Below, piece after piece: positions 35,044 to 43,600 of a stretch of 64,000 nt of DNA. The stretch covers positions 2,113,501-2,177,500 of the forward strand of contig NZ_JAQGPN010000001.1 of assembly GCF_028826155.1 (NCBI RefSeq), read 5' to 3'. The notes beneath the pieces are model-generated. The model did no database searches. It was given only the letters and a program-made list of their open reading frames with translations, and was not told the DNA's origin. The position numbers and the translations under genes are program-made. The stretch's first letter is position 1. Each line of letters starts with the position of its first letter. The DNA comes from Mesorhizobium shangrilense (lineage in GTDB: Bacteria > Pseudomonadota > Alphaproteobacteria > Rhizobiales > Rhizobiaceae).

Positions 35044-36594
35044 ATGACAACCGCGAACGCCTTGCCCAAGACTGCCATGCAGCGCTTCCTCGACGGCGTC
35101 GAGAAAGTGGGAAACATGGTTCCCCATCCGGTGATCATCTTTCTCATCCTCATCGCCATAGTGATCGTGCTGTCGGCGTTGCTGGGCGCGTTCGGCGCGT
35201 CGATCACCTATGAAGTCATCAATCCCGAGACGCATGAGATCGAGGAGGCGAGCACGGAGGTCCGCAGCCTGCTCACCGCCGAGGGCATTCGCTTCATCTA
35301 TGCGTCGCTCGTTCCAAACTTCATGGCCTTCACCGCCGTAGGCCTCATGATCGCCGCCATGATCGGCGCGGGCGTCGCCGAAGCGTCGGGCCTGGTCACG
35401 GCGCTGATCCACAAGCTTGTCGCCGTTTCGCCGCGCTGGGCGCTGACCTACATCCTCGCATTTGTCGGCATCCTCTCCAGCATTGCAGCGGATGCGGGCT
35501 ATCTCGTCCTTATCCCTCTCGCGGGCATTGCCTACCTGGCCGTCGGGCGGCATCCGCTTGCCGGCTTGGCCCTAGGCTTCGCCGCCGTCGCCTCCGCCTT
35601 CAGCGTCAACATGCTGATCAAGCCACTCGATGCGGTTCTGGTCGAGTTCACCAATGATGCGGCCCGTCTCGTCGACCCGGACAGGTCGATTGGACTTGCG
35701 TCGAATGTCTGGTTCTCCTTCGCGTCCGTGCTGTTCCTGACGCTCATCGTCGCCGTCATCACCGACCGCATGATCGCGCCCCGGCTCGGAGCCTATGATC
35801 CCAAGAATGCCGCCGAGGGCACCACGACCGATCAGAGCGACATGCTCGGCGAGCAGGAGTCGCGCGGCTTGCGCTTTGCCGGATACAGCCTGCTCGGCCT
35901 GGTCGCGGTCTTCTGTCTCCTGACGATCCCGTCCTGGGGCCCGCTGCGCAATCCGACGACCGGCGAGCTGATCGGCAATTCACCCTTCATGAACGGCCTC
36001 ATAACCCTGGTCGTGTTGATGTTCCTGGTGACAGGCTGGGCGTACGGCATCGGCGCCGGCACCCTGCGGACCCTTTCCGAGGTGATCGCGGCGATCGAGA
36101 AGTCGATCAAAAGCATGGGCGGAACGATCTTCCTTTTCTTCGTGCTCAGCCAGTTCGTCGCCTACTTCACCTTCACCAACATCGGCACGGTAATGGCGCT
36201 CAGCCTGTCGAACATCCTGCAGGCCGCCAACATCGGTGCGCTGCCGCTGCTGCTCGGGTTCATCGTGGTGGTGGCGATCATCGACCTGCTGCTGACCGGA
36301 GCGATCGCCAAATGGGCGATCTTCGCACCCGTCTTCGTCCCACTCCTCATGCAACTTGGCGTCGAGCCGGAGGCCGTTCTTGCGGCCTATCGCGTCGGCG
36401 ATTCTCCGATGAACGCGATCACGCCGCTCAATGCCTACTTCGCGCTCGTGGTCGGATTTGCCCAGAAGTACGACAGGACCGCCGGTGTCGGCACCATCGT
36501 TTCGCTGATGCTTCCCTATGTCGTGTGGATGTTCGTGTTGTGGACCGCCCTGTTCGCCTTGTGGAAGGCCCTGGGCTTACCATGGGGACTGTGA
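35044..36594 (+). CDS. abgT: AbgT-family transporter
   Basis: The product has 516 residues. AGGGGAGA precedes the ATG. The N-terminus RFLDGVEKVGNMVPHPVIIF is the AbgT hallmark. It is followed by a first helix, a soluble insertion (ITYEVINPETHEIEEASTEV) and about a dozen further helices, with conserved hairpin segments SIAADAGYLVLIPLAG and YRVGDSPMNAITPLNAYF. AbgT of E. coli imports p-aminobenzoyl-glutamate, while MtrF/YdaH relatives export sulfonamides by proton antiport. The next gene, 46 nt downstream, encodes an M20 peptidase, echoing the AbgT-AbgAB link and favouring import of a peptide-like or aminoacyl compound. Confidence 0.9.
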   Translation: MTTANALPKTAMQRFLDGVEKVGNMVPHPVIIFLILIAIVIVLSALLGAFGASITYEVINPETHEIEEASTEVRSLLTAEGIRFIYASLVPNFMAFTAVGLMIAAMIGAGVAEASGLVTALIHKLVAVSPRWALTYILAFVGILSSIAADAGYLVLIPLAGIAYLAVGRHPLAGLALGFAAVASAFSVNMLIKPLDAVLVEFTNDAARLVDPDRSIGLASNVWFSFASVLFLTLIVAVITDRMIAPRLGAYDPKNAAEGTTTDQSDMLGEQESRGLRFAGYSLLGLVAVFCLLTIPSWGPLRNPTTGELIGNSPFMNGLITLVVLMFLVTGWAYGIGAGTLRTLSEVIAAIEKSIKSMGGTIFLFFVLSQFVAYFTFTNIGTVMALSLSNILQAANIGALPLLLGFIVVVAIIDLLLTGAIAKWAIFAPVFVPLLMQLGVEPEAVLAAYRVGDSPMNAITPLNAYFALVVGFAQKYDRTAGVGTIVSLMLPYVVWMFVLWTALFALWKALGLPWGL

Positions 36595-36640
36595 CGGCAG
36601 CGGCCGAAAGGCCGACCCAACTGCAAGAGGGATGGATGTC

Positions 36641-37843
36641 ATGAGTCAGAACTCACCCCCACTGGATATCGCGGCTGCGGAAGAGCATCTGATCAATTTC
36701 CTCTCGGTCGAGGGCGTGACCGGCCAGGAGGCCAACATTGCGGCCGCGGTCAGCAACGCCCTGAAGGATGCCGGGGTGCCAGCCTCGGCCATTCGGTTCG
36801 ATGACGCCAACAAGCGCATCCCCTTGCCGACCGAAACCGGCAACCTCATCGTGAACCTGCCGGGCACGCGTCCGGGGCCGCACCTGCTGTTTTCCACCCA
36901 TCTCGACACCGTAGCACTCTGTGCCGGCGCCAAGCCGCGACGCGAGGGTGACCGGATCGTCTCCGACGGCACGACGGCGCTCGGCGGCGATGCCCGCACT
37001 GGCGTCGCCCTCCTGGTCGTGCTTGCCGAGACGCTCATCAAGAACAACATTGCACACCCCCCGATCACGCTGCTTTTTACAGTGCGTGAGGAGAGCGGCC
37101 TCCACGGCGCCCGGGAGCTCAATCCGTCGGAGCTGGGCGGCCCGGTCATGTGCATAAATGTGGATGGGCAGCTTGCCTCGGATCTGATCGTGGGAGCGGT
37201 CGGGCAGGAGAACTGGGAAGTCCAGATAACGGGTCGCGCGTCCCACGCCGGAGTCGCGCCGGAGAAAGGGATTTCGGCGACAATGGTCGGCGCGGTCGCC
37301 CTTGTCGAAGCCAGACGCGACGGCTGGTTCGGCAAGGTGGTGAAGCCGGATGGACACGGTACCAGCAATGTCGGGATTTTCGGCGGCGAGGACGGCAAGC
37401 CCGCGGGCGACGCCACCAATGTCGTCACCGACTACGCCTTCATCAAAGGCGAGGCGCGCAGCCCGGACGCTGCCTTCGCCATCAGGATCGCCAATGGCTA
37501 CAAGGACGCCTTCGCTCGGGCGCAGGCCGAGGTGAAAGACGACAACGGCGCCACCGCGAAGGTGACGTTCCTCCAGCAGACCTCCTATCCGCCCTTCGAA
37601 TTGGCGCACGACTCCCCGGTCGTCCAGCGCGCCAAAAAGGCGGTTGAGATGCTCGGGATGGAACCCAACCTCCTGTTTTCCAACGGGGGGCTGGATGCGA
37701 ACTGGCTCGACAAACACGGCATCCCGACCGTCACGATTGGAGCCGGCCAGGCGGAGATCCACACGGTCAAGGAATATGTGAACCTCGCCGAGTACGAGAA
37801 AGGCTGCCGCCTCGGCCTTCTTTTGGCGACCATGGAGGACTGA
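36641..37843 (+). CDS. M20-family metallopeptidase (PepT-like)
   Basis: The product has 400 residues. The ATG at 36641 sits 9 nt after GAGGG; an ATG at 36632 is the alternative. It has zinc ligands and catalytic residues of M20: STHLDTVAL (His, Asp), GGDARTGVALL (bridging Asp), VREESGLHGA (catalytic Glu plus ligand), INVDGQ and the final His in AEIHTVKEY. The dimerisation domain in the middle has ITGRASHAGVAPEKGISA. It is a cytoplasmic aminopeptidase or aminoacyl hydrolase. Its place after AbgT suggests that it cleaves the imported conjugate. Confidence 0.88.
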   Translation: MSQNSPPLDIAAAEEHLINFLSVEGVTGQEANIAAAVSNALKDAGVPASAIRFDDANKRIPLPTETGNLIVNLPGTRPGPHLLFSTHLDTVALCAGAKPRREGDRIVSDGTTALGGDARTGVALLVVLAETLIKNNIAHPPITLLFTVREESGLHGARELNPSELGGPVMCINVDGQLASDLIVGAVGQENWEVQITGRASHAGVAPEKGISATMVGAVALVEARRDGWFGKVVKPDGHGTSNVGIFGGEDGKPAGDATNVVTDYAFIKGEARSPDAAFAIRIANGYKDAFARAQAEVKDDNGATAKVTFLQQTSYPPFELAHDSPVVQRAKKAVEMLGMEPNLLFSNGGLDANWLDKHGIPTVTIGAGQAEIHTVKEYVNLAEYEKGCRLGLLLATMED

Positions 37844-37961
37844 AGGCGATCGGCCCGTGGGTGACCTCGAGCGCGGAGGCGCCGCGCTGGAATTCATCGG
37901 AAACCTATTGCTGGGTGACCATCATTTCAGACCTGGGCTGGGTATGTGAGGAGCCGAGCGA

Positions 37962-39791
37962 TTGAGTCCGATAGCCTACACCGCCGCCATCATCGCCACC
38001 ATCATCGTCCTTTTCGTCTGGAACAGGCTGCCTGTCGTCGTCATCGCCATGGCGACCGCGCTGGCGCTATGGGCGACCGGTGTCCTGACACTTGGCCAAT
38101 CGCTCGGCGGCTTCGGAGACCCCGCCGTCATCTTCATTGCGACGCTTTTCGTGGTGAGCGCCGCCCTCGAGGCCACCGGCGTGACAGCGTGGGCCGGCCA
38201 GCTCCTGATCGCAGGAGCCGGGGAACAAAGCCGGACGCGGCTATTGCTGCTGACCATGAGCCTGGTTGCGCTGCTCACGGCCTTGATCAGCGTCAACGGC
38301 GCCGTTGCCGCGCTGCTCCCGGTGGTGGTCGTCATCGCTGTCCGGCTCAGGTGGAATTCCTCGCAGCTGCTCATGCCGCTGGTCTTCGCCGCACATGCGG
38401 GCTCGAAGCTCGCATTGACGGGCTCTCCGGTGAACGTGCTGGTCTCCGACGCCGCCAGCGACGCCGGGGTGGGCGCATTCGCCTTCTTCGAGTTCGCGCT
38501 GGCAGGCGTGCCGGCGCTGGCCGGCACCATGGCCATCATCCTGTTCTTTGGAAAGCGGCTCCTGCCTGAACGCAACGGGGCCACGATGCCGGCAGATTTC
38601 AGCCGCCATGCCAAGACGCTGGTCGAGCAGTACGGTCTCGCCACCGGCATCTACCGCGTGCGGGTGCGCCGAACCTCCCCGCTTGCCGGTTCTCCTCCCT
38701 CGGCAATTGATCTCGCCGATTATCCCGAGCTGAAACTGGTCGCCGTGCAGGAGGGGGATTCAGCTGCTCCGCTACGCAGGCCGATCGTTGCCGAAGGCGA
38801 CTATCTGCTGCTCCGCGGCGATAGCGTGTCGGCCGCAGCCTTCGCTGGCGAGAAACATCTCGCATTTCGGGAAGAGGCCAAGTCAGCCGGCGAAGAGACA
38901 TTGTTCAATCAGAGTTCCGGCCTCGCTGAAGTCGTCATTCCGCCGCGATCGGGGCTGATCGGCCATAGCGTTTTTCCCGGCATGGTCACCGAAAGCGGGG
39001 ACCTCATCATCCTGGCCGTGCAGCGCGGCGGCGCGGACATCGAATCCGATGCCAGCAAGCAGCGGGGCGGAATCGAGCTGCAAGCGGGAGACACCATGCT
39101 CCTGCAGGGGACATGGAAGGCTCTCGACAACCATCTCGCCGATCCCGACGTGCTGGTCGTCAATTCGCCGGATCTCGTGCGCAGGCAGGCCGTGCCGATG
39201 GGGCCGGGCGCACGCCAGGCAACCGCCATCCTGCTGGCGATGGTAGTTCTCCTTGCCACGGGGATCGTTCCGCCGGCAGTAGCGGGTCTGCTTGCGGCGG
39301 GGGCCATCATCCTGTCGGGCATCATGACGGTCCAGCAGTCCTACCGGGCCATAGACTGGACGACGGTGATCCTCGTCGGAGCGATGATGCCGCTATCCAC
39401 AGCCATGATGGAGACTGGAGCCGCAAAGCTCCTGGCCGACGGGCTTGTGGAGATTGTCGGCGACGCCGGTCCGATTGCGCTACTTGCGGGCCTGTTCGTG
39501 CTGACAGCCTTGTTGGGGCAACTCATAAGCAACACGGCAACGGCGCTGATCGTCATACCGGTCGCGGTTGCTGCCGCCACCACGATGGGGGTCTCGCCGC
39601 GGCCCGTGCTGATGAGCACGGCAGTGGCGGCGGCCGCTGCTTTCCTCACGCCGATCGCCACACCGACGAACCTGATGGTGATGGGCCCGGGCGGCTATCG
39701 GTTCGGAGACTACTGGAAACTCGGATTGCCGCTCTTGATCTGGTTCTTTGTCGTGGCCGTCTTCGTGGTGCCGCTGATCTGGCGATTCTGA
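37962..39791 (+). CDS. SLC13-type transporter with two RCK_C (TrkA-C) domains
   Basis: The product has 609 residues from a TTG with AGGAG 10 nt upstream. Each half has the divalent-anion/Na+ symporter fold, with substrate-hairpin motifs HAGSKLALTGSPVNVLVS in the first half and LISNTATALIVIPVAV plus FLTPIATPTNLMVMGPGG in the second. Between them (about 225-400) lie two TrkA-C regulatory domains, including YPELKLVAVQEG...EGDYLLLRG and AGDTMLLQGTW. Such proteins move sulfate, carboxylates or similar anions across the inner membrane. It lies 118 nt after the peptidase and may belong to the same unit. Confidence 0.88.
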   Translation: MSPIAYTAAIIATIIVLFVWNRLPVVVIAMATALALWATGVLTLGQSLGGFGDPAVIFIATLFVVSAALEATGVTAWAGQLLIAGAGEQSRTRLLLLTMSLVALLTALISVNGAVAALLPVVVVIAVRLRWNSSQLLMPLVFAAHAGSKLALTGSPVNVLVSDAASDAGVGAFAFFEFALAGVPALAGTMAIILFFGKRLLPERNGATMPADFSRHAKTLVEQYGLATGIYRVRVRRTSPLAGSPPSAIDLADYPELKLVAVQEGDSAAPLRRPIVAEGDYLLLRGDSVSAAAFAGEKHLAFREEAKSAGEETLFNQSSGLAEVVIPPRSGLIGHSVFPGMVTESGDLIILAVQRGGADIESDASKQRGGIELQAGDTMLLQGTWKALDNHLADPDVLVVNSPDLVRRQAVPMGPGARQATAILLAMVVLLATGIVPPAVAGLLAAGAIILSGIMTVQQSYRAIDWTTVILVGAMMPLSTAMMETGAAKLLADGLVEIVGDAGPIALLAGLFVLTALLGQLISNTATALIVIPVAVAAATTMGVSPRPVLMSTAVAAAAAFLTPIATPTNLMVMGPGGYRFGDYWKLGLPLLIWFFVVAVFVVPLIWRF

Positions 39792-39981
39792 CCCGCGGTA
39801 AGATCGTGGAGTCCGCTCATCTCATCCCCCACCGGCTCGTTGAAACGCGGCTCGCCGTTGCGCCGCTTTTCCAATCGAGAGTCAGGTTCAACAGGGAGCG
39901 AAGTTCGCGCCAGGCCAAATACTAACCTAACCGCCCGCACCTGCGCGAAGCTCCCTTCCGCAAAGTGAGTTGGGCGACAAT

Positions 39982-40479
39982 TCAGGGTGCGGCGGGGCTT
40001 TCCGGTTCGTCTTTTGCGGCCTCAGCGAACTTGCGCATGAGCCGCACGAGCTCGTCGATGTCGTGGGCATCCCAGTTGGCGAAGATGGCGCGGGCGCTTC
40101 TCTCGCGGGCGGCGTCGATCTTGTCGGTCATCGCCTTGCCCTTCGGCGTGACCACGGCCTCATTCACGCGGCGGTCGGCCGTGCTCTGCCGGCGCTCGAC
40201 CAGGCCGAGGCTTTCCAGCTTTGCCACCTGACGGCTGACGGTGGTGTAGTCGCGGCCGGCGCGGTCGGCGAGCTCCACGATGCCGATCGGCCCCACGCGC
40301 TCTATGCCGACCAGAAGGGGAAACAGGGCGCGGTCGAGGGAGATGCCGGCTTCGCGCACAAGGCTTTCGTCGCGCTGGGGCCGGTTCATGAGGCTGACGA
40401 TGTCGATCAGCGCAGCGTGAAGCGCACGAATTTGACGGCTCTCGATATGTGTATTTTTCACATTTTTTCTTGACGGCAT
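39982..40479 (-). CDS. MarR-family transcriptional regulator
   Basis: The product has 165 residues. It is a winged helix-turn-helix: ALFPLLVGIERVGPIGIVEL, then ADRAGRDYTTVSRQVAKLES as recognition helix and LVERRQSTADRRVNEAVVTP as the wing. N- and C-terminal helices form the dimer interface. It is divergent from the FAD monooxygenase/MFS exporter pair, with TGTG-N7-CACA sites at both gene starts, so it is probably a local repressor released by an aromatic drug-like ligand. One site lies inside its first codons, implying autoregulation by roadblock, or a later start at GTG 40461. Confidence 0.92.
   Translation of the reverse strand: MPSRKNVKNTHIESRQIRALHAALIDIVSLMNRPQRDESLVREAGISLDRALFPLLVGIERVGPIGIVELADRAGRDYTTVSRQVAKLESLGLVERRQSTADRRVNEAVVTPKGKAMTDKIDAARERSARAIFANWDAHDIDELVRLMRKFAEAAKDEPESPAAP
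40446..40463. promoter_or_regulatory. Putative MarR operator 1
   Basis: ATGTG-TATTTTT-CACAT is an inverted repeat with a 7-nt AT-rich spacer, within the first codons of the MarR gene. It has the same half-sites as operator 2, with TGTG 48 nt apart. Confidence 0.6.
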
Positions 40480-40493
40480 TCCGACTCTCCTAC

Positions 40494-40512
40494 TATGTGC
40501 ATATTACACATA
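40494..40512. promoter_or_regulatory. Putative MarR operator 2
   Basis: TATGTG-CATATTA-CACATA is a perfect 6-bp inverted repeat with a 7-nt spacer, immediately before the AAGGAGG of the monooxygenase gene. Its position would block transcription of the monooxygenase/exporter operon. Confidence 0.7.
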
Positions 40513-40523
40513 AGGAGGCGGCC

Positions 40524-42044
40524 ATGACAAACGGTTTCACGGCGGATGTGCTCATATGCGGGGCGGGCGCATCCGGCCTGACGCTGGCGATCGAGCTTGC
40601 GCGGCGCGGCGTGTCTTTCCGGCTGATCGAGAAGCGGGAAGGGCCTTTCCGGGGCTCGCGCGGAAAGGGCATCCAGCCGAGGACGCAGGAGATCTTCGAG
40701 GACCTCGGCATTCTCGACAAGGTCGTCGCCGCCGGCGGCATCTATCCGCCGGTGCGCGCCTATGGCGATGACGGCAGCCATGCCGAGAAGGACATCGGCG
40801 AGCGGCCGGATCCGACTCCGGCGGAGCCCTACTACATCGCGCTGATGATCCCGCAATTCCGCACCGAGGAGATCATGCGGGAGCGGCTGGCCGAACTCGG
40901 CCACGAGGTCGAATTCGGATGCGAGCTGGTCGACTTCGAGCAAAACGAGGACGGCGTCATGGCCCGCCTTGCGGGACCGGATGGCGGGCAAACCGTCCGC
41001 GCCCGCTATCTCGTCGGGGCCGACGGCGGGCGCAGCTTCGTACGCGACGCGCTCTGCGTCGGTTTCCCCGGCAAGACGCTGGGCGTGCGGGCGATCGTGG
41101 CGGATGTGGCGCTGACCGGGCTGGAGCGCGATGCGTGGCACGAGTTCAACGATGGCGACATGGAGCGCATGGTCGTGATCTGCCCGCTGGCCAGAACCGA
41201 TCTCTTCCAGCTTCAGGCGCCCATTCCGCCGGACGGCGACGTGGACCTCTCGGCCGAAGGGCTGGGACGGATGATCGGCGAGCGGACGGGGCGGAGCGAC
41301 ATCCAGGTGCATTGGGTCTCCTGGGCTTCGGCCTATGCGATGAACGCGCGGCTTGCCGATAGCTACCGGGTCGGTCGGGTGTTCCTCGTCGGCGACGCTG
41401 CCCATATCCATCCGCCGACAGGCGGACAGGGCCTGAATACCAGTGTGCAGGATGCCTACAATCTCGGCTGGAAACTCGCCGCCGTGCTCGGCGGCGGCGA
41501 GGATCTCCTGCTCGACACCTATGAGTTCGAGCGGCGACCGGTGGCGGAATGGGTGCTCGGCCTTTCGTCCAGGCTGCTCGATGCGCAGAGAGCGGGGGAA
41601 ATGCGCCGGGGCCGCGAGGTGCGCCAGCTCGATATCGGCTATCCGGACTCGCCGCTTTCCAGGCAGCTGGCCGAGCGCAGCGGCAGGCTGCGTCCCGGCG
41701 ACCGTGCGCCGGACGCCCCGGTCATGGGCGCGGCTGGCCAGCCGTCGCGGCTGTTCCAGCTGTTCAGGGGGACGCACTGGACGCTGCTCATCCATGAGGC
41801 GGGAGGGGAGACGGTCGGGCCCAGGCCTGGGCTGCATGTCCGCCACATCGGCGCGCAGGGCGACGTCATCGACGCCTGGGGACACGTCCGCGATGCCTAC
41901 GAACTGGCGCCGGGCGAGGGCGTGCTGATCCGCCCGGACGGCTATATCGGAGCGTTCCTGATGCTCGGCGCAGAGCGGACGATGAAGCTCGAAAGATATC
42001 TGGGCCATCTGGGCGTCGGTCGGCTCGAAGAGGAATCGAAGTGA
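40524..42044 (+). CDS. FAD-dependent aromatic monooxygenase (PHBH/phenol-hydroxylase type)
   Basis: The product has 506 residues, with AAGGAGG 6 nt upstream. It has Rossmann GxGxxG in VLICGAGASGLTLAIELARR, the DG motif YLVGADGGRSFVRDAL, and the GD motif VFLVGDAAHIHPPTGGQGLN with its NTSVQDAYNLGWKLA follow-on. The last about 110 residues are the thioredoxin-like domain of phenol-hydroxylase relatives (RPGDRAPDAPVM). It uses NAD(P)H and oxygen to hydroxylate an aromatic ring. Pairing with an exporter and a MarR repressor resembles antibiotic-inactivation modules (Rox or TetX-like), but a catabolic role is equally possible. Confidence 0.9.
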   Translation: MTNGFTADVLICGAGASGLTLAIELARRGVSFRLIEKREGPFRGSRGKGIQPRTQEIFEDLGILDKVVAAGGIYPPVRAYGDDGSHAEKDIGERPDPTPAEPYYIALMIPQFRTEEIMRERLAELGHEVEFGCELVDFEQNEDGVMARLAGPDGGQTVRARYLVGADGGRSFVRDALCVGFPGKTLGVRAIVADVALTGLERDAWHEFNDGDMERMVVICPLARTDLFQLQAPIPPDGDVDLSAEGLGRMIGERTGRSDIQVHWVSWASAYAMNARLADSYRVGRVFLVGDAAHIHPPTGGQGLNTSVQDAYNLGWKLAAVLGGGEDLLLDTYEFERRPVAEWVLGLSSRLLDAQRAGEMRRGREVRQLDIGYPDSPLSRQLAERSGRLRPGDRAPDAPVMGAAGQPSRLFQLFRGTHWTLLIHEAGGETVGPRPGLHVRHIGAQGDVIDAWGHVRDAYELAPGEGVLIRPDGYIGAFLMLGAERTMKLERYLGHLGVGRLEEESK

Positions 42045-43294
42045 GCGCCGGGATGTGTTCGAAGCACGAGGCCGGCGCGTCGGACAGGCTCGACTGGCGG
42101 CTGATGCTGCCGCTGTTTGCCATCGTCGCCCTCTATGCCGCGGGCATCGGGGCGGTTCTGCCCGTCCTGCCATTCCATCTTCGCGAGATGGGGGCGAGTC
42201 CGCTGGTCTTCGGCGTCGTGCTTGCCACGGAAGCGCTCAGCCTGTCCGCCGCGTCGCCCTTGCTCGGCCAGCTCTCCGACCGTTTCGGACGCCGGCGGGT
42301 TCTTCTCGCCAGCCAGATCGTGGCGGTCGTCAGCCTGCTGCTGCTCGCCCTTGCGCAGAGCATCTTCACGGTCCTCCTGGCGCGCTTCCTGTTCGGACTG
42401 ACGGCGGGCAACTTCTCGGCCGCGGCCGCCTATGCCGCAGACAACAGTTCGCCGGCGACCCGACGCCAGGCGATCGGCGTCGTCAACGCCGGATTGGGTC
42501 TCGGTGCGATTGTGGGCGCAGGCCTTTCAAGCGTTCTCTCCGATATCTCGCTGACCGCCCCGATCTACATGGCGCTGGCCCTGTCGGCTTCCGGAATCGT
42601 CGTGACCGCCTTCGGCCTGAGAGGCGGCAAGGTGGCAGGACAGGCTGCACGCGAAGGCGACCGCGAACGGATTTCGATGCGGGCGATCACCGGCCACCCG
42701 GTCATCCGCGTGCTCGTCATCGTCATGCTGTGCCATTTCTTGGCTTATGGAATGTATACCTCGCAGCTTCCGATCTTCCTTGCCGACAGGTTTGTCTGGA
42801 ACGGCCACTCCCTCGGGCCGCGCGAGTTCAGCTACATCATCGCGGCGGACGGGGTCATCAACCTCTTCGTCCAGCTTTTCCTGCTCGGATGGCTCGGCAG
42901 GTTCTTCTCGGAACGCCGGCTGATCGTGCTGATCTTCGGCCTCCTCTGCGCAGGCTTCCTCAGCGCCGGACTGGCGAGCACCATTCCCGTCCTCGCCTTC
43001 GCCGTGCTCTGCATCAGCACCGCAGACGCCCTTGCAAAGCCAACCTATCTCGCGGCGTTGTCGGTCCATGTCCCGTCGGAGCGGCAAGGGGTGGTGATGG
43101 GAACGGGCCAGGCGCTGGTTGCGGTGACGGATATCGCTTCGCCGCTCATGGCGGGCTTCATCGTCGGGCTGGGCCTCTATGGGGCGTGGATCGGCGCGGT
43201 GGTGACAATCGCGATCACCGGAGCCGTGATCGCGGCGAGCCGGCTTCCCCGCCAGGGCGACGCCCAGACCGCTGCGGTTGCGCCGCGAGGATGA
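42041..43294 (+). CDS. MFS drug exporter (TetA-like)
   Basis: The product has 417 residues and twelve membrane helices. The GTG start overlaps the monooxygenase stop (GTGA), so it is translationally coupled. The loop 2-3 motif GQLSDRFGRRRVLLAS is the MFS motif A. The GLGLGAIVGAGLSSVLSDIS segment corresponds to the antiporter motif C of drug/H+ antiporters of the tetracycline type. It should pump the same aromatic compound the monooxygenase modifies, under MarR control. The substrate is not readable. Confidence 0.9.
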   Translation: MSAGMCSKHEAGASDRLDWRLMLPLFAIVALYAAGIGAVLPVLPFHLREMGASPLVFGVVLATEALSLSAASPLLGQLSDRFGRRRVLLASQIVAVVSLLLLALAQSIFTVLLARFLFGLTAGNFSAAAAYAADNSSPATRRQAIGVVNAGLGLGAIVGAGLSSVLSDISLTAPIYMALALSASGIVVTAFGLRGGKVAGQAAREGDRERISMRAITGHPVIRVLVIVMLCHFLAYGMYTSQLPIFLADRFVWNGHSLGPREFSYIIAADGVINLFVQLFLLGWLGRFFSERRLIVLIFGLLCAGFLSAGLASTIPVLAFAVLCISTADALAKPTYLAALSVHVPSERQGVVMGTGQALVAVTDIASPLMAGFIVGLGLYGAWIGAVVTIAITGAVIAASRLPRQGDAQTAAVAPRG

Positions 43295-43600
43295 CCAGGC
43301 ATCGCCGGTCCCCGCCGGCCGTGCGGCGGCCATCGTGCACCGGCCGACCGAAGGAAGATTGGGCACTCCGCTTCTTCCTCGATCACGAAGGCCGCACGCG
43401 AGATCGTCCTCTATTCGATCTGGCTGTCTTACAAGGACAAGCGACGCCCGCGACAGCGCGCCAAGCGACGACATCGGCCAAAACTGCGGCCGTTGTTACC
43501 GTTACACAACTTTCGGCTCAGCCTCTGATCGATAGACTGTGGACGCTGCGGAACATGCTCCGGGCACGATCCACGGCGCAGGGATTGCAGGGAGATTCAT
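43295..43600. other. Intergenic region, nothing recognised
   Basis: There are 306 nt between the MFS gene and the sulfatase. It contains GC-rich self-complementary sequence near 43303-43345 but no clear terminator with a U-tract. No open frame has natural composition. Confidence 0.45.
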
